Source of the DNA: an uncultured Bacilli bacterium
GTDB lineage: Bacteria; Bacillota_I; Bacilli_A; RF39; UBA660
DNA length: 9,909 nt
Direction: 5' to 3'
NCBI GenBank assembly: GCA_947630935.1
Contig: CANRJL010000028.1
Location: forward strand, 1 to 9,909
This document shows, one piece after another, positions 1-6,857 of this stretch. Positions within the stretch are counted from its first letter, which is position 1, and every line of letters starts with the position of its first letter. The notes beneath the pieces were generated by a model, which searched no databases, was not told where the DNA came from, and saw nothing but the letters and a program-made list of their open reading frames with translations. The translations under genes were made by a program, and so were the position numbers.

Positions 1-59
1 CCCCTTGAGTCAAGAGAGAACACCTGAAAAGTGTGAAAATATGTGCAATTTAAAATATG

Positions 60-86
60 AAAAAAACAAATCTTATATTGATTTGT
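60..86 (-). terminator. Intrinsic terminator of the glucosaminidase/cadherin-like operon
   Basis: Read on the minus strand, a perfect 7-bp stem (ACAAATC and GATTTGT, plus positions 80-86 and 66-72) encloses a 7-nt loop and is followed by six T residues at 65-60. The stem overlaps the TGA stop codon of the upstream gene (86-88). It has only two G-C pairs, but the placement right at the stop and the T run make it a plausible Rho-independent terminator for an AT-rich genome. Confidence 0.6.
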
Positions 87-1639
87 CATCTTCTTTTCTT
101 TTTCTTATCATCTTCAAAAATATCGTACATTGTTTCTTCTTTAACATCTTCTTTTTCTTTTTTAGTTTTTCGAAGAGCTTTTTTCTCAAATTGTTCTATA
201 ATCATCGCAGCTTCTTCAACACTTTGCAATGCATCTTTTTGACTTTGTTTTTTATCATCATCTTTTGTTTCTTCTTTTTCCAACGAAACTATATCATCAT
301 TTTTAACTTCACTTTCAGTTTCAATAGTTTTTTTCTGCTTTTTTTCCTTTTTAGATTTAATAGGCTTATCAATATTATTAATTTTTTCTTTATTTTTTTT
401 CATTTTTTTAGGTCTAGTAATTAAGGAAAGAAATAAGAAAAATACAACAACTCCTAAACCTATTCCTAAATATAAAATAACTTCTTTATACTTAGCCAAT
501 TCATTTTTTAAAGGAACTAAATTCTCATCTGTATATCTGACATAAGAATTTGTTTTAACATCATAAATATAATAATCTTCTTCACCTGTTAATAAATCAG
601 TCGCATATAAAATAGCATAATCAGAATTATCACTGATTTTCAAACATTCATAATCTTGGTCATCAATTGTTATATTAGTTTTAAAATAACCTTCTTTTAC
701 TTCTGGAATATTTCTTATTAACAAAATTAATTGATTAGATTTTAATTCTTCATAAATTTCATAAGTATTTTTTTCAGCATTATATATTGCTAACCGAACA
801 TTTCCTTCTTTATCTTTTACTCCGATTAAAGTAATATGAGTATTTTCATTATAAAATGCTGGTACTTCTATATCATTAATAGTAATTTTAGTTTCTTCAT
901 ATAATTCTGGTTTAACAATATTTTTAGTATTCTTAATAACAGTATAATCAACATTACCTATTTTAATATTGATTGGGTTATTATCTTTTACATTTACAGT
1001 AACTTTATAAACTTTAGCAACGCCAGTTTCACTCGTTACTACAACTTCAAATAAATTAGCTCCTTCATTAACTTCTTTTTTACCGTTTCCCGATAATGTA
1101 GCATAACTACTAGCTTTAGAAGCAATAATATTTACGGAGTTTACAGTTGAAGGAACTTCAACACTATATTCCAAAGTATCAGCTGAAAAGGCAGGACTTA
1201 ATTTATATCCCTCAACTTCTAAAGAACCTAAATTATTATTAGAATCTAATTGTCTAGGTGCTTGAACAGTAACAGTTTTAGTAGCAGAAACATCTTTTGA
1301 AGAACCAACATCACCATTACTAGAAGAAGTTATATTTCCAGTTACCGTAAAGCTTATTTGTCCAACTGAAGTTGCTTTACAATAAACTGACAAAGTTTTA
1401 TTGACATTAGAGCCATCTCCAGAATCACCAGTTCCTTGGTCGCCTAAATCACAACCTGAAGTTGCACCTGCCGAATATCCTGTAAGTTGCCATGAAGCTG
1501 CACCACTAATATTTACATAAAAAGTTACACCACTACCACTTGTCACATAATTCGAACTGGCACTTACTGAAACAGAAGCTGCATTAACAACTTTAATACA
1601 GCTTAATAACATAATTCCAAAAATAATTTTCTTTTTCAC
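86..1639 (-). CDS. Exported membrane-anchored protein with cadherin-like beta-sandwich domain
   Basis: The 517-residue product appears to be a single-pass surface protein. Residues 1-20 form a signal peptide (KKK, hydrophobic core, likely cleavage after VNA). Residues 21-126 are Ser/Thr/Gly-rich beta structure with two cysteines, C63 and C87, that could form a disulfide. Residues about 137-217 match the cadherin-like beta-sandwich family (Pfam PF12733 pattern: LGSLEVEGYKLSPAF, LEYSVEVPSTVNSV, a GxN/EGxN segment, then YKVTV). Residues 225-375 hold further strand-rich sequence of unknown family. Residues about 386-407 are a membrane span, followed by a tail of some 110 residues dense in Lys, Glu and Asp with no recognised domain, predicted to be cytoplasmic. 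The start is GTG (1637-1639), chosen because AGGGGTGAT lies just upstream and the signal peptide begins there. It is the second gene of an operon, 13 bp after the glucosaminidase gene, whose stop lies in this ribosome binding site. The function is unknown; a surface adhesion or wall-sensing role is only a guess. Confidence 0.85.
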   Translation of the reverse strand: MKKKIIFGIMLLSCIKVVNAASVSVSASSNYVTSGSGVTFYVNISGAASWQLTGYSAGATSGCDLGDQGTGDSGDGSNVNKTLSVYCKATSVGQISFTVTGNITSSSNGDVGSSKDVSATKTVTVQAPRQLDSNNNLGSLEVEGYKLSPAFSADTLEYSVEVPSTVNSVNIIASKASSYATLSGNGKKEVNEGANLFEVVVTSETGVAKVYKVTVNVKDNNPINIKIGNVDYTVIKNTKNIVKPELYEETKITINDIEVPAFYNENTHITLIGVKDKEGNVRLAIYNAEKNTYEIYEELKSNQLILLIRNIPEVKEGYFKTNITIDDQDYECLKISDNSDYAILYATDLLTGEEDYYIYDVKTNSYVRYTDENLVPLKNELAKYKEVILYLGIGLGVVVFFLFLSLITRPKKMKKNKEKINNIDKPIKSKKEKKQKKTIETESEVKNDDIVSLEKEETKDDDKKQSQKDALQSVEEAAMIIEQFEKKALRKTKKEKEDVKEETMYDIFEDDKKKKRR

Positions 1640-1652
1640 AATACTATCACCC

Positions 1653-3479
1653 CTATGATTGATTAATAATCTTTTTACCTAATAAATGTAATCTTAACCG
1701 TAATAAGTCAGCAGAATTTAAAGAACCAGAAACATTATATACATGAGCGCTTTCTAAATATGCCCCAGTTAAATTAGTTTTCTTTAACAAAGCTAATCGC
1801 ATTTTTAAAAGGTCAGCACTATTTATTTTACCATCACCAGTTAAATCGCCATACACAACTATTGTAACTGTCTCTCCATTTTTAAATGTCATTGTATAAC
1901 CAGTTGCTATTTTTTCACTATCACCAACAACCGCGCCATTAGCATTTTTAATTGTAATTTCTTCAGCATTAGTCTTTTTCTTTAAATCACCAACAGTCTG
2001 ACCAACACTAAAGTTAGTAACTAAATTCCCTTTACGATTTAATTTCATATTAGACAAATGAGTTGCTGTTGGTGTTTCTTTAACAACATTTTCTTGAGGT
2101 TTAACAACAGGTTTACTATTTTCATTTTGCTTATTATCATTAGTACCATTATTATTATTATTATTATTATTATTTCCTGATGCATTTCCTACAAAAACTC
2201 CAGAAGCATTTCGACTACTTCCCGCAGAAGCATATACAAGACCAGCTAACACAGGGTTAGATTCAGATGAATAAGCTCCAATATTAAAGAAATTATAAAA
2301 TCCTTCATAGGTAGCCCCTTTATAAGTAAATTTTTCTCCACTGCTAGCTGTACCAAAATTAACACCCATTTCTTGACGAGCTAATGAAGCTAAATAAACA
2401 GGACTAACATTATATTTTTTTCCAGCATCAACAAATATTTGAGCATAAGAAAGTTGGTCAACATTATCTTTTCCGCTCATAAAAGTATTATTCAAAATAG
2501 ATTGGACAACTTTCACAGTATGATTAGTACTATAACCTAAATTTTCAAACATTAAAATACTATCTTCATCTAAGAAATTTCGTGGGTCTAAATAATAAGC
2601 TACTGTATCTTTTGTTGGTCTATACCAACCAGGCTCAGTTTGAACAAGTGGTTTATCATAACAAGAAGAACAAGCATTAATAGCTGATACACTATGCTCT
2701 ACAGTTACCGAATTATTAAAATCTAACTTAGTTTTCAAACTCTTAAATGTCCAATTAGGATGCATATTATGTAATTCCCGTAACCATGTTTTATAACTTT
2801 CTGGAAAACCTTCAGCATCTAATTTCTTTTCAAAATTTTTATCACTTACTTTAGTACTATTCTTTTTAGGTTCCTTATCAGTTGGATGTTTCGTATATTC
2901 AGGCATTTTTTCAAAAATAGGAATAATAAATTCTAAATCTAAAGATAACATATTATTTTCTTTATAAGATAAATAAGAACTATAAGCTTCACTACAAGGC
3001 GCAGCTATATTTGTCATATATTGGTGATTATAAACTTTATAGTCACCATCAGGGTTGACATTAAATTTTTTTAAATAACTAGTATATTGACCAGCACTAA
3101 TATAACCATCTGCTATAAACTCAGCTCCCCCAAAAATAGCTTTTTTAGGGCTAGTCCATGGTCTTTGATAAGAAACTGATTCCGATTCTAATGGGTCTTC
3201 CATACTTACAAAAGTACTACAAATATAACCTTTTTTGTTATTATAAGTTACACTATACCATCCATCATCACAGCCTGCTCCTTTTATCTTTGTCGCACTA
3301 TTTAAAATAACTTGATTACCTGTATTTAAAGTATCTAAAATAGCAAAACTTGTCCCCGCTCCCGACCGAAAATAAACAGATACTCCCACAACATAAGCAT
3401 TTGAAGAAGCAAACACATAATTTAGAGATATCAAAAACGAAAAACATAAAAAGAAAAACATTATAATTAGCTTTTTCAT
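1653..3479 (-). CDS. Secreted SH3b-glucosaminidase-dockerin-like cell wall hydrolase
   Basis: The 608-residue product is a probable exported endo-beta-N-acetylglucosaminidase (GH73/LytD-like, Pfam Glucosaminidase) that cuts peptidoglycan glycan strands. Residues 1-25 are a signal peptide. Residues 26-93 are a bacterial SH3 domain with C70 and C87. Residues 225-424 hold the first part of the catalytic domain: FPESYKTWLRELH and HPNWTFK, then YYLDPRNFL, then SPVYLASLARQEMG with likely catalytic Glu E370, then NFFNIGA. The part that normally follows (RPWTSPKKAIFGGAEFI, GQ.TSYLKKFNV, HQYMTNI.AP.SEA, MPE) lies instead at residues 104-194, ahead of it. Residues 436-444 are nine Asn. Residues 472-541 form a beta module, and 543-603 a dockerin-like pair: the first loop is intact (D545, T547, D549, D556), the second is two residues shorter and lacks the acidic positions. 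The ATG start is preceded by GAGG at 8 nt spacing. It is first gene of a two-gene operon and divergent from the LCP gene. The hydrolase family is clear; activity of the rearranged domain is not. Confidence 0.85.
   Translation of the reverse strand: MKKLIIMFFFLCFSFLISLNYVFASSNAYVVGVSVYFRSGAGTSFAILDTLNTGNQVILNSATKIKGAGCDDGWYSVTYNNKKGYICSTFVSMEDPLESESVSYQRPWTSPKKAIFGGAEFIADGYISAGQYTSYLKKFNVNPDGDYKVYNHQYMTNIAAPCSEAYSSYLSYKENNMLSLDLEFIIPIFEKMPEYTKHPTDKEPKKNSTKVSDKNFEKKLDAEGFPESYKTWLRELHNMHPNWTFKSLKTKLDFNNSVTVEHSVSAINACSSCYDKPLVQTEPGWYRPTKDTVAYYLDPRNFLDEDSILMFENLGYSTNHTVKVVQSILNNTFMSGKDNVDQLSYAQIFVDAGKKYNVSPVYLASLARQEMGVNFGTASSGEKFTYKGATYEGFYNFFNIGAYSSESNPVLAGLVYASAGSSRNASGVFVGNASGNNNNNNNNNGTNDNKQNENSKPVVKPQENVVKETPTATHLSNMKLNRKGNLVTNFSVGQTVGDLKKKTNAEEITIKNANGAVVGDSEKIATGYTMTFKNGETVTIVVYGDLTGDGKINSADLLKMRLALLKKTNLTGAYLESAHVYNVSGSLNSADLLRLRLHLLGKKIINQS
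1671..1862 (-). other. Dockerin-like domain at the C terminus of the glucosaminidase
   Basis: Residues 540-603 of the hydrolase contain two copies of the pattern loop-NSADLL.(M/L)RL.LL. The first copy has GDLTGDGKIN, a canonical type I dockerin calcium loop. The second reads YNVSGSLN and has lost two residues and the Asp ligands. No cohesin is encoded in the window, so a cellulosome-type partner is not supported here; a stabilising or wall-associating role is equally possible. Confidence 0.7.
2148..2174. repeat. (ATT)9 microsatellite encoding nine Asn
   Basis: Nine perfect ATT units on the plus strand, read as AAT codons on the minus strand, encode Asn436-Asn444 in the linker of the glucosaminidase. 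Change by whole units would keep the frame and only change linker length. Confidence 0.95.
2201..2233. repeat. Short direct repeat CAGAAGCAT beside the domain breakpoint
   Basis: The 9-mer CAGAAGCAT occurs at 2201-2209 and again at 2225-2233. It encodes part of the Ala-Ser-Ala/Gly motifs at residues 417-427, and a third Ala-Ser-Gly follows at 433-435. The repeat lies where the catalytic domain of the glucosaminidase breaks off. Such a short repeat can arise by chance in AT-rich, Ser/Ala-rich coding sequence. Confidence 0.6.
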
Positions 3480-3507
3480 TAATCATACCTCATTTAGATT
3501 CAAAATA

Positions 3508-3536
3508 ATTATACCATTTTTTTTCCTATATGAAAA
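3508..3536 (-). promoter_or_regulatory. Extended -10 promoter of the glucosaminidase operon
   Basis: On the minus strand TATAAT (plus 3508-3513) is preceded by TGG (3514-3516), giving an extended -10 element. The hexamer 17 bp upstream, TTTTCA (3531-3536), is a weak -35 match. Transcription would start near 3501, giving a leader of about 22 nt that holds the GAGG ribosome binding site and ATG at 3479. Confidence 0.65.
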
Positions 3537-3575
3537 GGTTCGACAAAATTTATGATGTAAATAAATTATCAAGGA

Positions 3576-3604
3576 TTGAGATTTAAGAAAAAATATTATA
3601 TAAT
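3576..3604 (+). promoter_or_regulatory. SigA-type promoter of the LCP gene
   Basis: TTGAGA at 3576-3581 and a perfect TATAAT at 3599-3604 are separated by exactly 17 bp. The predicted transcript starts near 3611 and has a leader of about 38 nt with the ribosome binding site AAGGG at 3633-3637, 11 nt before ATG 3649. The leader is too short for a riboswitch. Confidence 0.8.
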
Positions 3605-3648
3605 ACAGAAAGAAAAAAACAAGAATTGAAAGAAGGGTTGTAGAAAAT

Positions 3649-5790
3649 ATGAAAGTATTTTTCAAAAAATTAAAGGCTTCTAAGAAAGGATATAAATTTT
3701 TTTATTTTATTAGCTTAATTCTTTATCTAACTTTTTATATTTTCTTTTTTAAGAGCATCTTAAGTTTAACAGGTATTGAAACATTCATCCGAATTATTTT
3801 ATTAATTGTCTTTGGTATATATGCATTAATATATTTAATTTTTGGTTTAACGACTATGTTTAAACATAAAATTAAAAGCTTCATTGCCCTAACAGTATTT
3901 AATATTTTATTTACTATTTGTTTTGGTATTTCTAGTTATTACATTAACCGAATATATCATGCTCTTAACCAATTTACAAGTAGTGAAACCTCTACATATA
4001 CTACTGTTTTATTAACAATGAAAGACAAAGAAATTACATCTGAAAGTATCTTAGGCATGATTAACAATAAAGAAAATCGGGAAAATTATATTCTAGCCAA
4101 AGAAATGATAGAAAAGAAAAATATTAAAAATGAAATAAATGATGAAGATTATGATGATATCCATATTTTAATGTCAGCTTTATATAATAATGAAATAGAT
4201 GGAATTTTTATTTCAAAAGATTATCCTATCTTATTAGGTAATGATGAAAAATATCAAAATATTTTAAATGATACTAAAGTAGTAGATAGCTATTCAAAAG
4301 AAATGAAAACTGAAGAAAGTACAATGACATCTACCAAAAGCTTAACTGAACCATTTACTGTTTTAATTTTAGGAGTAGACTCTGAAAATACTGAACAATT
4401 AGACCCTAATGCTGCATTTAATGGCGATACCTTAATGTTAGTAACATTTAACCCTCAAACCTTAAATGCTACAATCTTTAGCCTTCCAAGAGATTTATAT
4501 GTTCCTATTTCATGCAACTCTAACCGCTATAATAAAATCAATGCAGCTGCATATGGTGGAACCAGCTGTGTCGTTGAAACAATTGAAAATTTAACAAGTA
4601 TTGATATAGATTATTTTGTCAAAGTAGATTTTAAAGCAGTAGTTGATTTAGTAGAAACAATTGGCGGAGTTGACGTTGATGTTGAAGCTCCAGACTATGA
4701 TTATTACAATCAAACTTATCATGGCAGATTATGTGAACAAGATTCATTAAGAAGATTTGGTGAAAACTTAATTTGTATGGATACTGGACTCCAACATTTA
4801 AATGGTGAGCAAGCGCTAGCTTATGCCCGAAATCGTCATGGTTACTTAGAAAGTGATATAGCTAGAAATCGCCATCAACAACAAGTATTAGAAGCAATCA
4901 GTAAAAAACTAGTTCAAACTTCATCTATAGGCGATTTTGAAAGAATATTAGACACAATTAGTAAACACATTGCAACCAACATGAAAACAACTCAAATATT
5001 ATCTTTTTATCAAACAATAAAAAATATGTTAAGCCAAGCTTTAGCAGGCAATGATTTCATTACTATTCAAAAAACTTATTTAACATATTATAACTTAGAA
5101 ACTAATCAAGGTGGCTACCCTATAAGTGCCTTAGGTTATTATGAAGGTAGCATGGAAGCAATCACCGACGCTATGAAAGAAAATTTAGGAATTGCTAAAA
5201 CCGAAACCATTAAAACATTTAGCTATGACTATAAAACAGACTATGAAAGAACCAATGAAGTAATTGGTAAAGGAATTTATACTGGAACCAAATTAAGCTT
5301 TATGCCAAATTTTGTAGGAGATAGCATCAGCACTGCTAAAGTCTTTGCTAACGAAAACGATTTAAGTCTTAATATTGAATATGTAAAAGACACCAGTGAA
5401 GCACTTGGCATAATTCTTCGCCAAAGCATCCCAGAAGGAACAATGGTTAAAAACATTTCCGGTTTTACAATATATGTAAATGACTATGAAGAAGAGCCAA
5501 AAACCAATAATAACCAACCAGAAAATAATAAAACCGATAATGATAATAATACTAGTGAAAAAAATGAGCAAAATTCAAATCAAAAAGAAAATGAAAACAA
5601 TACCAAAGAACCAGAAACCGACAATAAAGAAACCGATAATAAAACTACCAATAATAAAACAGACTCCCAAGATAAAAATAATCAAAATTCAACCAATTCT
5701 GATTCTCAAACAGAAAATAAAAAAGAAGAGACCCCAACAATTCCTGGCTCTCCTGAACAAACCACAACTGATAACCAAACAATAGATTAA
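3649..5790 (+). CDS. LytR-CpsA-Psr (LCP) family protein with PASTA domain
   Basis: The 713-residue product is a probable LCP phosphotransferase, a family that moves lipid-linked wall polymers (teichoic-acid-like or capsular) onto peptidoglycan outside the membrane. Three membrane spans occupy about 15-35, 46-68 and 75-99, which puts the rest outside. Residues 110-225 form an accessory domain of about 115 residues with a periplasmic-binding-protein flavour (ALYNNEIDGIFISKDY, NDTKVVDSY). The LCP domain spans about 235-425: ILGVDSEN, FNGDTLML (D260), SLPRDLYV (R281, D282), YNKINAAAYGG, LNGEQALAYARNRH (R394, R396) and DIARNRHQQQVL (D403, R406, R408). These are the acidic and Arg positions expected to bind Mg2+ and the polyprenyl pyrophosphate. 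A PASTA domain covers about 551-611 (MPNFVGDSISTAKVF, then SIPEGTMVKNIS). Residues 612-713 are a low-complexity hydrophilic tail. Cys pairs C289/C307 and C362/C376 lie in the outer domain. It is transcribed alone, divergent from the wall hydrolase operon and convergent with tsaD. Confidence 0.93.
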   Translation: MKVFFKKLKASKKGYKFFYFISLILYLTFYIFFFKSILSLTGIETFIRIILLIVFGIYALIYLIFGLTTMFKHKIKSFIALTVFNILFTICFGISSYYINRIYHALNQFTSSETSTYTTVLLTMKDKEITSESILGMINNKENRENYILAKEMIEKKNIKNEINDEDYDDIHILMSALYNNEIDGIFISKDYPILLGNDEKYQNILNDTKVVDSYSKEMKTEESTMTSTKSLTEPFTVLILGVDSENTEQLDPNAAFNGDTLMLVTFNPQTLNATIFSLPRDLYVPISCNSNRYNKINAAAYGGTSCVVETIENLTSIDIDYFVKVDFKAVVDLVETIGGVDVDVEAPDYDYYNQTYHGRLCEQDSLRRFGENLICMDTGLQHLNGEQALAYARNRHGYLESDIARNRHQQQVLEAISKKLVQTSSIGDFERILDTISKHIATNMKTTQILSFYQTIKNMLSQALAGNDFITIQKTYLTYYNLETNQGGYPISALGYYEGSMEAITDAMKENLGIAKTETIKTFSYDYKTDYERTNEVIGKGIYTGTKLSFMPNFVGDSISTAKVFANENDLSLNIEYVKDTSEALGIILRQSIPEGTMVKNISGFTIYVNDYEEEPKTNNNQPENNKTDNDNNTSEKNEQNSNQKENENNTKEPETDNKETDNKTTNNKTDSQDKNNQNSTNSDSQTENKKEETPTIPGSPEQTTTDNQTID
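5482..5787 (+). repeat. Low-complexity tail of the LCP protein
   Basis: Residues 612-713 are almost wholly Asn, Lys, Glu, Thr, Asp, Gln and Ser, with imperfect repeats such as DNKETDNK, TTNNKTD and NNQN. At DNA level this is degenerate AATAATAAAACCGATAAT-like sequence. It is probably a flexible extracellular tail or spacer reaching into the wall. Long open frames in other phases here are by-products of this composition, not genes. Confidence 0.8.
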
Positions 5791-5817
5791 GAATACAACT
5801 AAAAAGTATTCTTTTTT
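5789..5817 (+). terminator. Intrinsic terminator of the LCP gene, possibly shared with tsaD
   Basis: A perfect 8-bp stem AAGAATAC (5789-5796) and GTATTCTT (5806-5813) with a 9-nt loop is followed by further T residues to 5817. It starts within the TAA stop codon of the LCP gene. On the minus strand the same hairpin lies just after the tsaD stop (5829) but has a poor T tract, so it is a good plus-strand terminator and at best a weak one for tsaD. Confidence 0.8.
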
Positions 5818-5828
5818 ATCGCTTAAAA

Positions 5829-6857
5829 TTATTTATCATTTTGTTCTATATACTTTTTAATAGTTTCACTACTTTTAGCATTTATCTTATAATCTGCAAA
5901 TATATGAGCTTTATATAAAGGATAAGCAGCAGCTCCTATCATTGCTCCATTATCTGTACAATAAATAATATCCGGAACATGTAATAAAACATTATACTTT
6001 TTACAAACTTTAGCAATTTCTTTTCTTAAATATTGATTAGCCGATACCCCACCAGCTAAAATCATATTTTTAACTTGATTCTTAGTTAAGGCCAAATCAA
6101 CTTTCCGGCATAATTCATCAACAGCTGTCTTTTGAAAAGAACATGCTAAATCATTAATTCTAATTTCATTATTTCGTTGAGTCTCATTATGCACTAAATT
6201 AATAATATAGCTTTTTAAACCACTAAATGAAAAATTATAACTATCATCATTCATTAAAATAGGCATATCATAAGTAGGACTACCCAAAAGTGCTTTTTTT
6301 TCGATATTAGGGCCTCCTGGATAAGGCATTTTTAAAACTCTTGCTACCTTATCATAAACTTCACCTATTGCATCATCTAAAGAACTACCTAATACTTCCA
6401 TATCAAATTCACTATTTAATAAAACTAAATCAGTATGACCACCACTGACAACTAAAGCTAAACTTGGATATACTATATCATTTTCTAAATTATTAGCAAA
6501 AATATGACCCAAAGTATGATTAACTTTAATTAAAGGCTTATTATAAACATAAGAAAGAACTTTGGCACATTCTAAACCTACCAATAAAGACCCAAGTAAA
6601 CCTGGGGCATAAGTAACAGCTATTGCAGATATTTCCTCCATTGTAACATGACTTTTATTTAAAGTTTCCTCTAAAACCATTGTAATATTTTCCGCATGCA
6701 TTCGACTAGCAATTTCTGGAACAACTCCTCCAAAATTAGCATGAGTATCCATCTGAGTCAAAATAGTTAAAGAATCAACAAATTTACCATTCTTTACAAT
6801 AGCCATACTTGTTTCATCACAAGAAGTTTCTATTGCTAAAATATAAACATCTTCCAT
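5829..6857 (-). CDS. tsaD: tRNA N6-adenosine threonylcarbamoyltransferase TsaD
   Basis: TsaD (YgjD/Gcp/Kae1 family) transfers the threonylcarbamoyl group from TC-AMP to A37 of ANN-decoding tRNAs, in complex with TsaB and TsaE. The 342-residue length is normal for the family. Visible signatures are IETSCDETS at 9-17, the metal-binding histidines H114 and H118 in VNHTLGHIFA, VSGGHT at 137-142, GGPNIEK at 181-187, LAGGVSANQYLR at 267-278 and CTDNGAMIGAAA at 300-311 with ligand D302. The ATG directly follows the TAA stop of rimI with no gap, so translation is likely coupled; its ribosome binding site lies inside the rimI end. It is the last gene of the tsaB-rimI-tsaD transcript and converges with the LCP gene. 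TsaC/Sua5, which makes TC-AMP, must be encoded elsewhere. Confidence 0.97.
   Translation of the reverse strand: MEDVYILAIETSCDETSMAIVKNGKFVDSLTILTQMDTHANFGGVVPEIASRMHAENITMVLEETLNKSHVTMEEISAIAVTYAPGLLGSLLVGLECAKVLSYVYNKPLIKVNHTLGHIFANNLENDIVYPSLALVVSGGHTDLVLLNSEFDMEVLGSSLDDAIGEVYDKVARVLKMPYPGGPNIEKKALLGSPTYDMPILMNDDSYNFSFSGLKSYIINLVHNETQRNNEIRINDLACSFQKTAVDELCRKVDLALTKNQVKNMILAGGVSANQYLRKEIAKVCKKYNVLLHVPDIIYCTDNGAMIGAAAYPLYKAHIFADYKINAKSSETIKKYIEQNDK

Noticed and set aside
1..59. Left edge with the short palindrome CTTGAGTCAAG and an ACAC/GTGT hairpin, considered as the end of an RNA gene or mobile element
   Set aside because: The arms are only 4-5 bp and the segment matches no RNA family I recognise; too little sequence is visible.
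5..424. Plus-strand open frame of 139 codons, Phe/Ile-rich
   Set aside because: It is antisense to the Lys/Glu-rich tail of the cadherin-like protein; its Phe-rich composition is the complement of Lys/Glu codons, and there is no ribosome binding site.
3483..3665. Minus-strand open frame of 60 codons in the divergent promoter region
   Set aside because: It spans both predicted promoters and overlaps the LCP start; hydrophobic AT-rich translation without family resemblance.
5480..5785. Lys/Ile-rich plus-strand open frame of 101 codons inside the LCP tail
   Set aside because: A phase-shifted shadow of the Asn/Lys/Thr repeats of the LCP protein; no start signals.
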